64,000 nucleotides of DNA from positions 98,003,761-98,067,760 of the forward strand of contig OX457036.1 of NCBI GenBank assembly GCA_949752735.1. The letters are read 5' to 3'. The notes beneath the pieces were generated by a model. The model had not been told where the DNA came from and did not search any database. It worked only from the letters and a program-made list of their open reading frames with translations. Position 1 is the stretch's first letter; each line of letters starts with the position of its first letter. This document shows, piece by piece, positions 53,301 to 63,689 of the stretch. This DNA comes from Lumbricus terrestris. Taxonomy: Eukaryota > Annelida > Clitellata > Crassiclitellata > Lumbricidae. Made by a program: the position numbers and the translations under genes.

Positions 53301-54181
53301 CATTCGTCGTCATCATTTTTCGGATTAATAATAGCCTTTTTATTAGCTAAATACTCGGGAAGCTGAATATATGAACTACCTTTCAATGGCTTGTATACCA
53401 CTGTATCGATATCCAATTTCAAAACGGCCTTGAATCTCCAATTGCTACCTCGCATCTGATAACTCGCCATGCTCTCTTTAATTTTATCCACTGCGTTGGT
53501 ATATATTTCCTTCACATCGGTTGCTTCTAAAATAATATCAGTCTTTGATTTGAAATTAGGCTCAGCCGTTGTTATTTCACCGGATTTTATGTCTACTTTC
53601 TCCATTACACACATGAGATTGAGTTGAGCTTTTACCCCTCGATTTTTCGTTAACAGCCTAACTACATGCGATCTTACAGCCTTGAGAAAAGATTCAACAT
53701 CGATCCTGTTGTTGCCCTCGATCGTGTATCTTTTTGTAAACCCTTTGATAGCCGTCGCTGTCTCTCGAAGTTTGAACTTATGAACGGGTGGTTTTACTTG
53801 AGGGGGTAACTGACTAATCTCACTACTCAACCAATCCGAAAAAGTAGCTTTATTTTTCCCCACAAATTTCCAAATAGTAGACACGTGTGCTGTAAGTTCC
53901 TCTTTTCCTAATCTTGAGTATCCTCGTGTGCCTCTCTTTTTCGCAATTTCTCGCAATTCTCGTATAGTACCCAGAGTATGCGTTGGAGCCTTGATGTCTG
54001 GTGCCCGAGCGCCTTGTCGATCTCCCTGCTTTATGAACGTGATAAGTTCCGCTTTTGATAGTTTCGTGTATCCTTTTTGTCCTCTCTGTTTAGGAATTTG
54101 TTGCAATTGTTTAACAGTTTTCGTTGAGTAGTCCATTTTATATTGGATTTTCTTGTCTTTAAGTCGAGTCGTATCTTCCAT
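50354..54181 (-). CDS. polB: Protein-primed family B DNA polymerase (pPolB)
   Basis: 1275 codons. Two N-terminal SAP-like helical repeats lie at about 18-50 and 69-101 (GYTKLSKAEL, GYSRLGKEEL). A C2H2-like finger (CRRC...HIEYC) is at about 411-432. Exonuclease motifs are YADFESF (Asp466, Glu468), NLTGYDSHL (Asp623) and YNVSDVLL (Asp783). Between motifs I and II is an EndoVII/HNH-like insert (CHICG ... VRDHCHLTGKFRGAAHKICN, about 566-605). Polymerase motifs are YLDANNLYGW (Asp879), LMNNSVFGKT (Ser1020) and FTDTDSLAY (Asp1115, Asp1117). It replicates the linear genome by protein priming. All catalytic residues are intact. The first ATG (54181) is preceded by AATAAAAATG. A second ATG at codon 16 (54136) has the better AATATAAAATG box and may be the true start. 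Confidence 0.95.
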   Translation of the reverse strand: MEDTTRLKDKKIQYKMDYSTKTVKQLQQIPKQRGQKGYTKLSKAELITFIKQGDRQGARAPDIKAPTHTLGTIRELREIAKKRGTRGYSRLGKEELTAHVSTIWKFVGKNKATFSDWLSSEISQLPPQVKPPVHKFKLRETATAIKGFTKRYTIEGNNRIDVESFLKAVRSHVVRLLTKNRGVKAQLNLMCVMEKVDIKSGEITTAEPNFKSKTDIILEATDVKEIYTNAVDKIKESMASYQMRGSNWRFKAVLKLDIDTVVYKPLKGSSYIQLPEYLANKKAIINPKNDDDECFKWCITRALNPVDEHPERITKDLIEQSKKLDWSGIVFPVAADANIINKFERSNNISVSVFGFEKSVYPLYISKHESDTCVDLLLISDDEKKHYCWIKNFNRLMAARTEKSVNSMHYCRRCLIGYRTKDSLNKHIEYCSQHDAQRIELPNPGTILSFKNYYRKMRVPFIIYADFESFIKPIDTCQPDPSTSYTNKYQKHTPSSFCYHIKCFDDDLYSQAPITFTAKSEDDDVAQIFIDSLIEKVKDIYNQFKFPKKMIFGKDDKELYYSATVCHICGSEFSDGDDDNDIRVRDHCHLTGKFRGAAHKICNLKYRVPKFFPVVFHNLTGYDSHLFVKKLRGGNNEQIKCIPCNEEKYISFSRDVVVDKFINKEGKEKEVKRELRFIDSFRFMPAGLDALSKNLSKDQCKNISKYYSGNQLDLLLRKGVYPYDHVSSIDQLNETELPPKSAFYSKLNDSGISDKDYNHAQVVWKEFGFKTFREYHDLYNVSDVLLLADVFENFRDVCMKNYNLDPAWYYTSPGLAWDASLKLTEVKLELLSDYDMILMVKHGIRGGVSTISHRYGQANNKYISSFNESKPSTFITYLDANNLYGWAMCKNLPTHGFKWMTNDEQNDWRSIPCILEVDLEYPKDLHDLHNDYPLAPENITPESSTVPKLIPNLNDKVKYITHYENLKQYESLGLKITKIHRGIKFEESTWLKKYIDLNTNLRTKATNDFEKDFFKLMNNSVFGKTCENIESRVDIKLVSSEKQAIKLAAKTSYDTRTIFNENLIAIHMKKTSLLYNKPIYLGMCILDLSKTLMYQFHYNYIKDKYGDRAKLLFTDTDSLAYEIKTDDFYTDIAPDVRSRFDTSDYPKDHPSGIESGVNKKVIGMFKDEAAGKQIEEFVGLRSKLYSYKMAGVDHKKCKGVKKNVVKKSITHEDYKNCLFTRKEQSRKMNVIRSHLHEIYTEEINKIALSADDDKRVIMDDGISTLAYGHYLLKST

Positions 54182-54261
54182 TTTTATTTATTTATTTTAT
54201 ATACACAAGAGAAAAAAATATTTTGATCGAGTGACTCATCGAAACCATAGTTATTTCCCAC

Positions 54262-54589
54262 TCACCCTATGACTCATCATCGAAACTACTGGAAATTCCC
54301 CGCATGATGAGTCATAGGCGCGTGCTGGGGTGGTTATGGGGTGGCTGATTTTTGAACCATGGTTATGGGTGACATATTTTTTGAAGAGTCAGCATATTTT
54401 TTTGAACCATGGTTTGGGTCGACACATTTTTGAACCATGGTTATGGATGATATATTTTTGAACCATGGTTATGGGTCGACAAATTTTTTGATGAGTCATC
54501 AAATTTTTTGAACCATGGTTATGGGTGATTTGGAAAAGTTGAACCATGGTTAAGGTCAAATGTCCCAGAATAGTCTTAATCTATCTACT
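54262..54589. repeat. Right terminal inverted repeat of the Polinton
   Basis: 328 bp, identical in reverse complement to 38668-38995, with the same six AACCATGGTT palindromes. It ends CTATCTACT and is followed by the duplicated ATTGAT. Confidence 0.97.
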
Positions 54590-54595
54590 ATTGAT

Positions 54596-55847
54596 ATATT
54601 AACATTGAAACGAGTACTGAAATTTAATATGGAATGATTGTAACCTATCTATCAATCTATAACCTATAGCTATTCTTAGTATGCGGACTGACGTCACGGC
54701 TCATTTGCATAATGGCCTGCGCCATATTGGTTCGCAGGCAATGCTTGTTGACATTGGATATGTATGCGAATGGCGCTTATTATAAAAATGATTTTCTGTG
54801 TTTTTACTGTTTTGTCTGCGGCAAACTTACTGTCAGAGATAAAGGTTCAATTAGAGAAGTCCAAAGTACACGAGCTTGAATGTCGAGGTTAACGCGAGAA
54901 GAGCATCGGCGGCTAAAAACTACAGCCAGAGACATGCAATCGATCGCAAGCAAAATAGGCCTAATGTAACTAATGCTGTGTCAGTCCAATTATACGATCT
55001 AACCTAAAATCTACAAAAAGAGTAGGCCTAGTTAATAATTTTGTAGATAAATTGCCAGAAGACAAGTAGCCTAAATTTAGGATTAGAATCGACGTCAAGA
55101 AGGGATTTTAAAAAAATAAATGTAAGTTCCAGTAACTTGGGCCTACGTATACCAGAGTAAGCAGACTTATGAGCCCAGCACGAGCGATGTTGAAAGTTAA
55201 CCTACAAAATTATAAGCGACATCGTGCATGCATGCAGATTACAAAATTTAATGTCAATTTATGAAATGATTAAGTCGGCTGCCGGACAGCAGAACTTAGC
55301 CCAAACGATTTACTCTGCTGATATTTAAGCAGTTCCAGAACACTGGTCACAAAGTCGTAGAAAATAGCACATGTCATGTCAAAATTGATGTGTAGGCCTA
55401 TTGACAGTTCCGCTTTTACAAGGTCGATGCTCAGCTAGGTTTAATTGCGATTGCTATAGACAACAGGTCGTCCATAATGCTGAACGCTCTCTCGCAAAAA
55501 GCATTAAAACGGAATGAGAGAATATAGGCCTACGAAGGACAAAATATGCTAGGCCTATACTGAGTATCACTGTATCAGAGGTTTGTAAAGTTTTGAAACT
55601 TCAAACAAGCGCTGTCCAACATTTGATGTTCAGCCAACAACGTCAAATTCATCGAACAATCTATTAAGTTTAGTGTGCAAAATAAGAACAATATTGTGGA
55701 ATGTGGGTCCTAACAGCAAATTCCCGGACAATTTGGGATCAGTCCGGGACACGGGACACACAGGACCAATTCCGGGATTGTCCCGGCGAATCCGGGACGG
55801 TTGGCAGCCCTATGTACGTTGGAAGAAGCCCAGCCATGTATACAGAC
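54596..55847. other. Intergenic DNA, no gene recognised
   Basis: AT-rich sequence with scattered TAGGCCTA motifs. Near 55715-55810 a GTCCCGG/CCGGGAC-rich piece looks like a solitary transposon end. No supported gene. Confidence 0.45.
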
Positions 55848-56276
55848 CAGTGGCGTAGCCAGTTATTTTTTCATGGGGGGGGGGGGCAGTGGGGTGGCAG
55901 CTTAAAATGATGGGGTGGCTACCGTTGGCAATTAAAGCGTGCATCGGCATCGGTATATTGCCATAGACTATGTATTTTTTAGATTTAGGATGTATTACAG
56001 TATTGGACATAATACGCATGCAAGCCTCCCTAGCTGGTCTGTCCCACAGTGCACTATAGTGGCCTGTCCCACTTTCCCATCACCCACCCTATAAGAAGTT
56101 GTACAGGAAGTTGTATAAAAAAAAATAAGTCAGAAATTATATAACATTCTTTAATTCCTTATCACTCGTAACAAGTAAAAAGTAAAACAAACGCAGGGAT
56201 TGGGGGGCAGCTGGGAGGCAGCCCTTTCATTTGGGGGGGCGGCTGCCCCCCTTGCCCCCCCGTAGTTACGCCACTG
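55848..56276. mobile_element. hAT MITE, CAGTGGCGTAGC family
   Basis: ATACAGAC is duplicated at 55840-55847 and 56277-56284. The termini are CAGTGGCGTAGCC and GTAGTTACGCCACTG. The interior has poly-G and poly-C stretches near the ends and no coding frame. Confidence 0.9.
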
Positions 56277-56599
56277 ATACAGACCGTGAAGCAGCAAAAA
56301 GCATAGATCGACCTAGGCCTACTTGTTAATTATAGCAGATTTGGGCTCCGGCCGAAATTCGCTTCAGGGATTCGGGTCGATCCAGGCTGGATGGTGTTTA
56401 GACCGATATATCTATTAAGGCATAGGCCTATGGATAGATCAATAGGCCTATGACGATAACTTTATTCCATTAACTAACAATTCACCGTGTAACGGCGTGT
56501 AGCCTACGTTGACAACAGTTCACAGCTGTACACCAATATGGCCGACCACATAGGCCACGCCCTTTTGCAATCCCAGAAAATTAGCTATCTGTTGTGATG

Positions 56600-56695
56600 G
56601 TTGACAGATGGTTGAGATGTTGAGTGATGGTTGTAACTTGTAAGATGGTTGATAGATGGTTGATAGATGGTTGATAGATGGTTGATAGGTGGTTC
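56600..56695. repeat. Short tandem repeat (GATGGTTGATA)n
   Basis: About eight degenerate copies of a GATGGTTGA-containing 11-12 bp unit. Confidence 0.75.
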
Positions 56696-57039
56696 AGTGG
56701 CGTAGTCACGCCCGGGCATTTACGGGCAATGCACGGGTTGGCGACTAGCTCTGCCCGGGTTGCGCAGTTTCAAGAAATTGATAAATTTTAATTTTATTTG
56801 GATGGTTTTCTATGCTATTAAAATTTCAAGTGATTTGATTATCGGACAGAAGTCGTAAGTGTTAGTTAACATGAATTTTACAACGTTAGCGATTGCATAA
56901 TGTCTGATCACTCTCGATAGCTTGTAGGAAGATTCAATAATATTATTGACTCTGATCTCCATCGAACTATAAGTGCGTCATGTGTCTGCATAATTAAATT
57001 TTGTTTACGCGAGCGTCTGGGAGTGCTTGCGTGCTTGTT

Positions 57040-57124
57040 TGTGTGTTTGTGTGTGTGCGTGTGCATGTGTGTATGCGAGTGTGTGTGTGTGTGTTTGCGT
57101 GTGTGCGTGTGCCTGTGTGTAAGC

Positions 57125-57172
<48 letters not shown>

Positions 57173-57195
57173 GTGTGTGTGTGTGTGTGTGTGTT
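57040..57195. repeat. (GT)n microsatellite
   Basis: A long GT run with interruptions. Val/Cys- or Thr/His-only frames here are artefacts. Confidence 0.95.
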
Positions 57196-57789
57196 GTCTT
57201 CTAAGATTAATCAAACTGTATTTTCTGCGTGCATTAGCTTTGCCAACTTGGATTTGTTTTATTTAAAAAAGCATTAATAGACTCTCTTCTTATCACTATT
57301 ATAATGCATCTAATCACATAACCAGGGCCGGATTAACATATGTGGGGGCCCTGTTCAATAAAGCTGTGGGGGCCCCAACCTAGCAGAAGCAGGACAAAAT
57401 TACACACATAACGTACGTGGCGTATTCAACGACAATTCGTCTATTATTAATTCATAGATCTCTATATACTTCTATTTTTACAATATCAGCAGACCTTTTA
57501 ATATTGCAGTCTAGTTTTAAAGTAGCATATGCATCTGTCACGGATTCAGAATATTAATTAAATGATTCAGAGTCAGACATTTTCTTCTAAACATGCAGGG
57601 CTTAGCCATCAGTGCACTCGTAGAAGTGAACAGTGCATTAGCGATTTCATGCCCAAATAATTTCTTGACAGGGAAAATTTCTTGCAATCTTGTGACAGAA
57701 TAACGACCAGGGCAAATGGTTTTTAACCAGGACATTGCCCTGATTTCCCATGCAATAGTGCCGCCACTGATTGTAAACCAACATATATT

Positions 57790-58140
57790 TTCGCGTTTAC
57801 GCCAGTAGTAATCCTACTGGCTCAAGCCCCATCCTACCTAAGTGAGCTTTTCACCCCGGTTTCTGTCTCTCTGGGCTGCGCCGTTCGCTGCGCTCAGCCA
57901 CCCGTGGAAACTTCAATGTACTTTTTTCAGTACTGTGACCATGCAGCAAAGAGCATTCTCGGTGATGCCATACCTATCTATAATAGCCTTCCTGTGGCTC
58001 TCCTCTGGCTTCCCTAGACTCTGCAGGCTCTTTCTTTCGTCTTCTTAAGGCTTTTATTTTTTACCAGGCCTCATGGGTTGAGGGGTCTTTGAGTAGAAAA
58101 CTTTATGTGGCACTGTATAAATTCATATGAGTGAGTGATT
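57790..58140 (+). mobile_element. L2/CR1-like LINE 3' end
   Basis: The plus strand reads LAQAPSYLSELFTPVS, then in shifted frames AKSILGDAIPIYNSLPVAL, the conserved end of L2-type polymerases. It ends near ATATGAGTGAGTGATT. Confidence 0.65.
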
Positions 58141-58189
58141 TAATTCATAAAGACAAAGTGTAATATTGTCTATTTATATTACTATGTGC

Positions 58190-58532
58190 CATAGGCGTAC
58201 GGGACATTTCGGCAGTGGGGGGGGAAAAAATTTTTGCCCCAAAAATCTGACGACCTTTTTTTTAATTTTTTTTAGTCATCGCCCAAAATTCTTACAATTT
58301 CCCGTCCGAAAAATCTGACGACCTTTTTTTTTTTTAGTCATCCGCCCAAAATTCTAAAATCTTACGACCTTTTTACCCCTGCGTGCCCGAAAAATCTCTC
58401 CCGTACCTGTTTTGCCCAAAAAAATCTCCGAAATTTTTTGGCCCGTCCAAGCCTCTTTTGCCCGAAAAACACATTTGCCCGAAATTTGGGGGGGCACTTG
58501 CCCCCCCTGGACCCCCGCCTCGTACGCCTATG
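58190..58532. mobile_element. hAT MITE (8-bp TSD)
   Basis: CTATGTGC is duplicated at 58182-58189 and 58533-58540. The ends are CATAGGCGTACGGG and CTCGTACGCCTATG. It carries the GACGACC-T(n)-GTCATC motif shared with the other MITEs. Confidence 0.9.
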
Positions 58533-59032
58533 CTATGTGCACAATAATTATAAAGACGCCATTTCATAATGCATTGCAACGCACTTGAGTTTCGATCAAG
58601 CGAGGTATTAAGTATTTAAAGAAGCAATAAAACTTATTGTTCTTAATTGCATTTCGGGAAGATTTTAAGACCAATCTGCCTGGCAATGGAAACTGCAATA
58701 AGGGACCACAGACAATTGCAAAAATTGCATATGTTAAAATCATTAGTATTCGAATAATTTGACATTATTTGTTTAGAGGTTTTAAGCTAATAATTATTTT
58801 TGCTATTATAATGAACAATGATGAAAAATATTCATATTGCATGTGTGGGGGCCCCCTAAAGTGTGGGGGCCCCTGTTCGGCCGAACATGTCGAACATGCC
58901 TTAATCCGGCCCTGCACATAACCCCTCGTTGCATCGTGATGAGAATTATTTTTGATAGGAAACCTTTGACTTATGCCCAGAATAGCTCACAAACGCAATC
59001 GTTCTTTGTAGATTGTGTCTACAATTAGGCTA

Positions 59033-59955
59033 GGGGTCATTGCATAATTACGTAACGCCGAAAATGGACGTTTTCGACCCACCCACCCACCCTGCAACGC
59101 GTCGTAACGTGGCCCTTGACCCACCCACCCACCCTCCCCAGCGTTACGTAACGATTGTTGCAAAAAATCTGTTGAGATTTAAGACTATTTATTGGCTTAT
59201 GTGAGGGCGTAATTATGATTCATATTTTTATAGTGAATTTAATATAGCCTAGTGTGTGAATTATAGGCTAATTTGACAGTAGACTGGGCTTAAAATATAG
59301 GTCTGCACAATGTTTTATTCATATAAACGACAGTCATGCGTGAACTGTAATTTTCTTAAATTATACCGCAAGAATAAAATTTTAAACCGTTGAAAAGTTT
59401 CATGGACTAAATGGCTCATTAACAGTTAATCAAAATTAGATGAAGTAAATATTTGCTTAGTCTGGGCACTTAGATAATTATTAAGAGAAATATTGCCGCG
59501 TTTTGCTGAGCATTAATTTTAAATTTTGAGATCGTGTCCACTAAGTAAAACATGCTTCAAAGTGGTTCTTCGATGTCAGGAATCCAAGGACAATTAGACC
59601 TACCACGTTGTTGTCCGTTTGTAAAGCTATCACAGATCCAAACAATTTGGTTTGCACATATGGGAATTGACCTGGCATGTAGGCATAACTAGCGTCTGCT
59701 GCCGGATCTCACTAGGATAAATAGACTTACTTCGGTTAAATTTTAAATCAATGTCACGAAGTTTAAACTTCGACCACATCATGTCTGAAGTGTCATTCTA
59801 ATCTTTCGATGGTAATTTACTATTCATTAATAATTTTTTCATGGCGTTACGTAACGCTCAGCTCCCCCTCCCCACCCACCCACCCACGTAACGCTTTGTA
59901 ACGTTTTCAATGACCCCACCCACCCTCGAGCGTTACGTAATTATGCAATGACCCC
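59033..59955. mobile_element. Harbinger-like non-autonomous transposon (CTA TSD)
   Basis: Perfect 25-bp inverted termini beginning GGGGTCATTGCATAATTACG are flanked by CTA (59030-59032 and 59956-59958). Subterminal CCCACCCACCC and repeated CGTAACG motifs are present at both ends. The 3-bp duplication fits PIF/Harbinger. No coding frame. Confidence 0.8.
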
Positions 59956-60114
59956 CTACGTCTATTTATATCACAAACGGATATCACCAACTTTTTATAT
60001 TAGCTTGTGATATAAAATAAATAATAATAATCAAAGTCACCTTTGAAGCAGCTATTGTCTCCCAAGGTACACTCTGACTATGCGCATCTAAAAATTAAGT
60101 CCTCTTTTGCAGCG

Positions 60115-60370
60115 CTGGAGCCGGGAGCGCTTATGAGTAGCGCCTATGTCTGCAGCTGCAGAACATGTTGGCCTATAGCTGCACGTTCAATTTTGATGGT
60201 CGCAAGATTATCGTGTCTATCTTGTTCCATCGCTTGTAGTATTTTTCGATGTCATTCAAACAGTGAATTCCGTGATCTGTAGGCTAAACTTTGGCTTGAA
60301 TGCTGTGAATTTTCCCAAATGCCATGAATTCCCCTCGATTTTCGGGCAAATTTCTCGCAGCAACTACCTG
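60115..60370. repeat. Dispersed repeat, second copy (see 11170-11440)
   Basis: It matches 11170-11440 in the same orientation and shares TTCGATGTCATTCAAAC and TTTTCGGGCAAATT-like blocks. Confidence 0.6.
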
Positions 60371-60487
60371 GTACAGTTATTTTAATGCTGACGACTTTTC
60401 TTCTTTAGTCTTCCTCCCAAAAATTTATTCAAAAACCGTAGCAACTCCGGTTAATTGAAAGCTGATGACCTTTTTGGTCGTATGCTG

Positions 60488-60593
<106 letters not shown>

Positions 60594-61221
60594 GTTCCCC
60601 GCTGCATTGAAAGCTTGAAACTTAATGTGGGTTTCACGTCCTAGGCAAAATATCATTAGGCCTACTGTATCAAAAGCTTTGTTTCCTCTGACTGCTTTCG
60701 TAAAATACAGCTGCATAACGCTGATATCCAGGAGAATCATGTCTGTTACTTCAAGGGAAAGTCGACATCAAAAATTGACAAAGAATTTGATTCTGTGCAA
60801 AAACATTCCCTCCGTCGCGCATAATGTATTGTAACCAAAATTATGGCTGTAGGCGATATTCTTAGCCCCACATTTTGATTTCTATTGTTCAGCTTTCATT
60901 TAATATTTTATCGGTTACTAAATGTGTGAAATAAAAAGAACAGGGATATTTTTCCGTTTAAATAATGATCTGGCTACTCAGGTGACCCGAAGTGTCCATT
61001 TACAATTTTGCATGCTACCCTACAACTTGATGCGAAGTAGTGGATCTCGTTTAGCTGGACCGACATAATAAACTTGTCTACAGGCTCGACATCACCCATG
61101 GACTTAACTTTCCCCTGAAAAGTGGTGGTGACTATTCCTTTGCTCACAACTTCCTTCTCTTTTCCCATCGGCTTCCTTGCCCTACCGGGGTACGAGCTTT
61201 CGTATAAACTCTATTAAGAAC

Positions 61222-62309
61222 GGTTCCATGGCACTTAATCCCGCGACACTTAATACCGCGACAGTTATCACAGGAAGTTAATCCCGCGTCACTTAATCCC
61301 GCGACCAATTAATCCCGCGACAGTTAATCCCGACGATATTTAATCCCGGCGACACTTAATCCCGCGACCAATTAATCCCGCGACACTTAATCCCGGCGCC
61401 ATTTAAACCCGCGACACTTAATACCGGGAAAGTAAAATAACATTTAAAAGAAAGTTAAATTCCAAAAAAGCAATATTCACAGCAATATGTACTGCTTGTG
61501 AATAAAACATAGCTCCGTTGGCATTGTCGCGATGTTCAATGTATTCGTAATGTTCATGTAGGCCCTATCACAGTTTGTTTGCCTTTGTTACTGCTGCCGA
61601 ATTTCGCTTCAATGTCATTGCCCTATCGTAGATTGAACTTCACAAATCCTGTTTAAAATCCTTTATAATGATCGTTTTATGTACAGATGTACAACAGAAG
61701 ACCTGAACAGAGAGGTTGCACTACCTATTATTATTATTTTAGTATTATTATTATTACCATTTATTAATATGATTTTATTAATATGATTTAATATTACAAT
61801 TTTATTATTATTATTATTATTATTATCATCATTATTGCATTGTATGTTTATCCCTATTACTTTCAGTTATGTTCTAATTAATTAAGTATTAATTAAGTAT
61901 TAATTAAGTCTTAGTTAAGTATTAATACTGACTTGCACTAAAAATAGTCTTGGAGCTAGGGGTCAGGGTTATATAAGCTGTTAGCTTTTTCCTGATTCCT
62001 TTTGCACTATGTTTGTTGAGGCTTGTTTATACTATTTGACTTGTGTGTGTGTGCAATAAACAAGTTCATTCATTCATTCATTCATACCTAATTGGCTATG
62101 TGTACAACAATAGTCGAACCACTAGCTAGATGGTTATGTGGACAACAATAGTGGTACAAATATTCGTACTCACGTGTGTACAGGTATTAAGTGTCGCAGT
62201 ATCAAATGTCGCGGGATTAAGTGTCGCCGGGATTAAATGTCGCGGGATTAACAGACGCGGGATTAAATGTCGCCGGGACTAAGTGTCGGGGATTAATTGT
62301 CGTGATACC
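61222..62309. mobile_element. Mutator-like fold-back element with iterated TTAATCCCGCGACA arms (9-bp TSD)
   Basis: ATTAAGAAC is duplicated at 61213-61221 and 62310-62318. The left arm (61222-61430) consists of about a dozen degenerate copies of a CGCGACACTTAATCC-type unit. The right arm (62180-62309) has the same unit inverted. The middle is AT-rich with (ATT)n runs and no gene. Long arms of sub-repeats and a 9-bp duplication recall Mutator-like fold-back elements. Confidence 0.78.
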
Positions 62310-62739
62310 ATTAAGAACCCTTCCTCCCTTCCTTCTCCGTTCTCACTCGTTTACCCCTTCGTCTCTCTCGCTGGTGCGTCGACGATCTCTCCACTCACGG
62401 ATAATTAAGTCAACGTCTAGAACACGCCTCTTTCACAACTTTTATCCGCATTCCTCCTATTCAATTGGCCTGTCTCGATAGCCACTTCAATTCTACATGT
62501 ATCTCAAAGTAGTGTGCATTTGCACTTTTTGCTTAGTTGTAGGCCTACAGTGTACTCACCAACATGCCAATCCAGCTGACAACTTGAAATACAATGGACA
62601 AGATTGTTCAAATAGTTTCAAAGGCGCTCCTGTATATATACACACAACACATTGTATATCAATAATATTTTATTCACCTAAAATTCACTTATATCCCCTG
62701 TAAAATGGAATGCAGCAGGATCCAAAATGAACTGATCAC

Positions 62740-63330
62740 ATGGCTGGCTAAAGACAGAGTTTTACTGCCTCGTCATGCCCAGGTACGCGATGGCGTTGAC
62801 TCAATGGCAAGGCCGTTTTTAGCATAGGACCGTGAGACCGTGACTCCGTTCGGTGCGGTGAACCAAATGCCACTGAGCCGAGAGTTTTTTCCTATTGGCT
62901 AAAATGTCTTGTGCGAGTCTCAATGTTACTTAAACCTTTAAATTTGTAAAGTCAGTAAGTGTAAGAAAACATTATTTAACTACATTCACTGACGCTGCGG
63001 ACAATATAAATTTCTTTATGATATAATGTACTTAGGCTATTTACACGTGGCCATACATGTAGCTTTTTGAGAACCAACGGCCGCCTGAACGACACTTTGA
63101 CCCTGCTGTAATACTTTGCACCGACACTCGAAGAACCTTAAAAACGGCCCTGCTCGCGGGACTGTGACTAAGATCTTTTGGAGCAGGAAGAAGGTTTCTT
63201 ACGAATCTTCTGTTATTCCTGTCAAACGTCCGCCGTGTTCCGTGATTATGGTGATCTTGGTGACTTGGTCCATGGGTTCCATCGTTTCTAACGCAACAGG
63301 TGTAAAGATATAATTATGTCTCGTCTTAGT
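62740..63330 (+). repeat. Segment duplicated at 36190-36440
   Basis: Shared blocks appear in the same order as in the 36-kb copy, but here about 330 bp of extra sequence lies between GCGATGGCGTTGACTC and GACTGTGACTAAGAT. Coding status unknown. Confidence 0.5.
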
Positions 63331-63689
63331 GACAAGCACAAGAAGAACGGGTAAAGAAGACCGCCAAAATGCAAAAAAATTCGCATTTATGACGCCTGCG
63401 AAGAGCGAGCTTACACCGATGACTACATCAGACATGGGGGCAGAATCGAATTCCGGTTTGATCAGTGCAGATATGGTGGTTGACATGGATAGTGACACTG
63501 AGCCGAGTAGGACCCGAACTTCAGAGGCTACGGTAGCAGTTACATCGACAATGGATTCCGGCTTGACACCTCAAAAGTGGTGGATATTTTTGCACAACTG
63601 AAGGCGCGCAAGCGAGCATTTTAGCATTTCTGATTTAGACCCCCCCCCCGTAGTAGGCTAGCCGTAGACTTGATTGAGTCATTTCCTAT

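Larger units (their letters stand above)
38668..54589. mobile_element. Complete Polinton/Maverick (adintovirus-type) element, 15,922 bp
   Basis: It starts AGTAGATAG and ends CTATCTACT. Perfect 328-bp TIRs and the 6-bp target duplication ATTGAT (38662-38667, 54590-54595) bound it. It encodes all hallmarks of the group: protein-primed family B polymerase, retroviral-type integrase, adenain-type protease, packaging ATPase and a double jelly-roll type capsid candidate, plus penton-like, fibre-like and PLA2-like proteins. Sixteen frames are open and non-overlapping, apart from the PLA2/integrase junction and tight spacing elsewhere. Identical TIRs and intact frames indicate a recent insertion. It lies about 3.7 kb upstream of gene B. 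Confidence 0.97.
57323..58914. mobile_element. hAT element, CAGGGCCGGATTAA family, with nested insertions
   Basis: CACATAAC is duplicated at 57315-57322 and 58915-58922. The inverted ends are CAGGGCCGGATTAA and TTAATCCGGCCCTG. Inside lie a LINE 3' fragment (57790-58140) and another hAT MITE (58190-58532). No transposase is recognisable. Confidence 0.88.

Noticed and set aside
38668..54589. Integrated bacteriophage or bacterial contamination
   Set aside because: Termini, 6-bp duplication, gene set and flanking animal repeats show a Polinton integrated in eukaryotic DNA.
56696..57769. hAT element between CAGTGGCGTAGTCACG and GCCGCCACTG
   Set aside because: The flanking 8-mers do not match, and the interval would partly overlap the well-supported element at 57323-58914 rather than nest with it.
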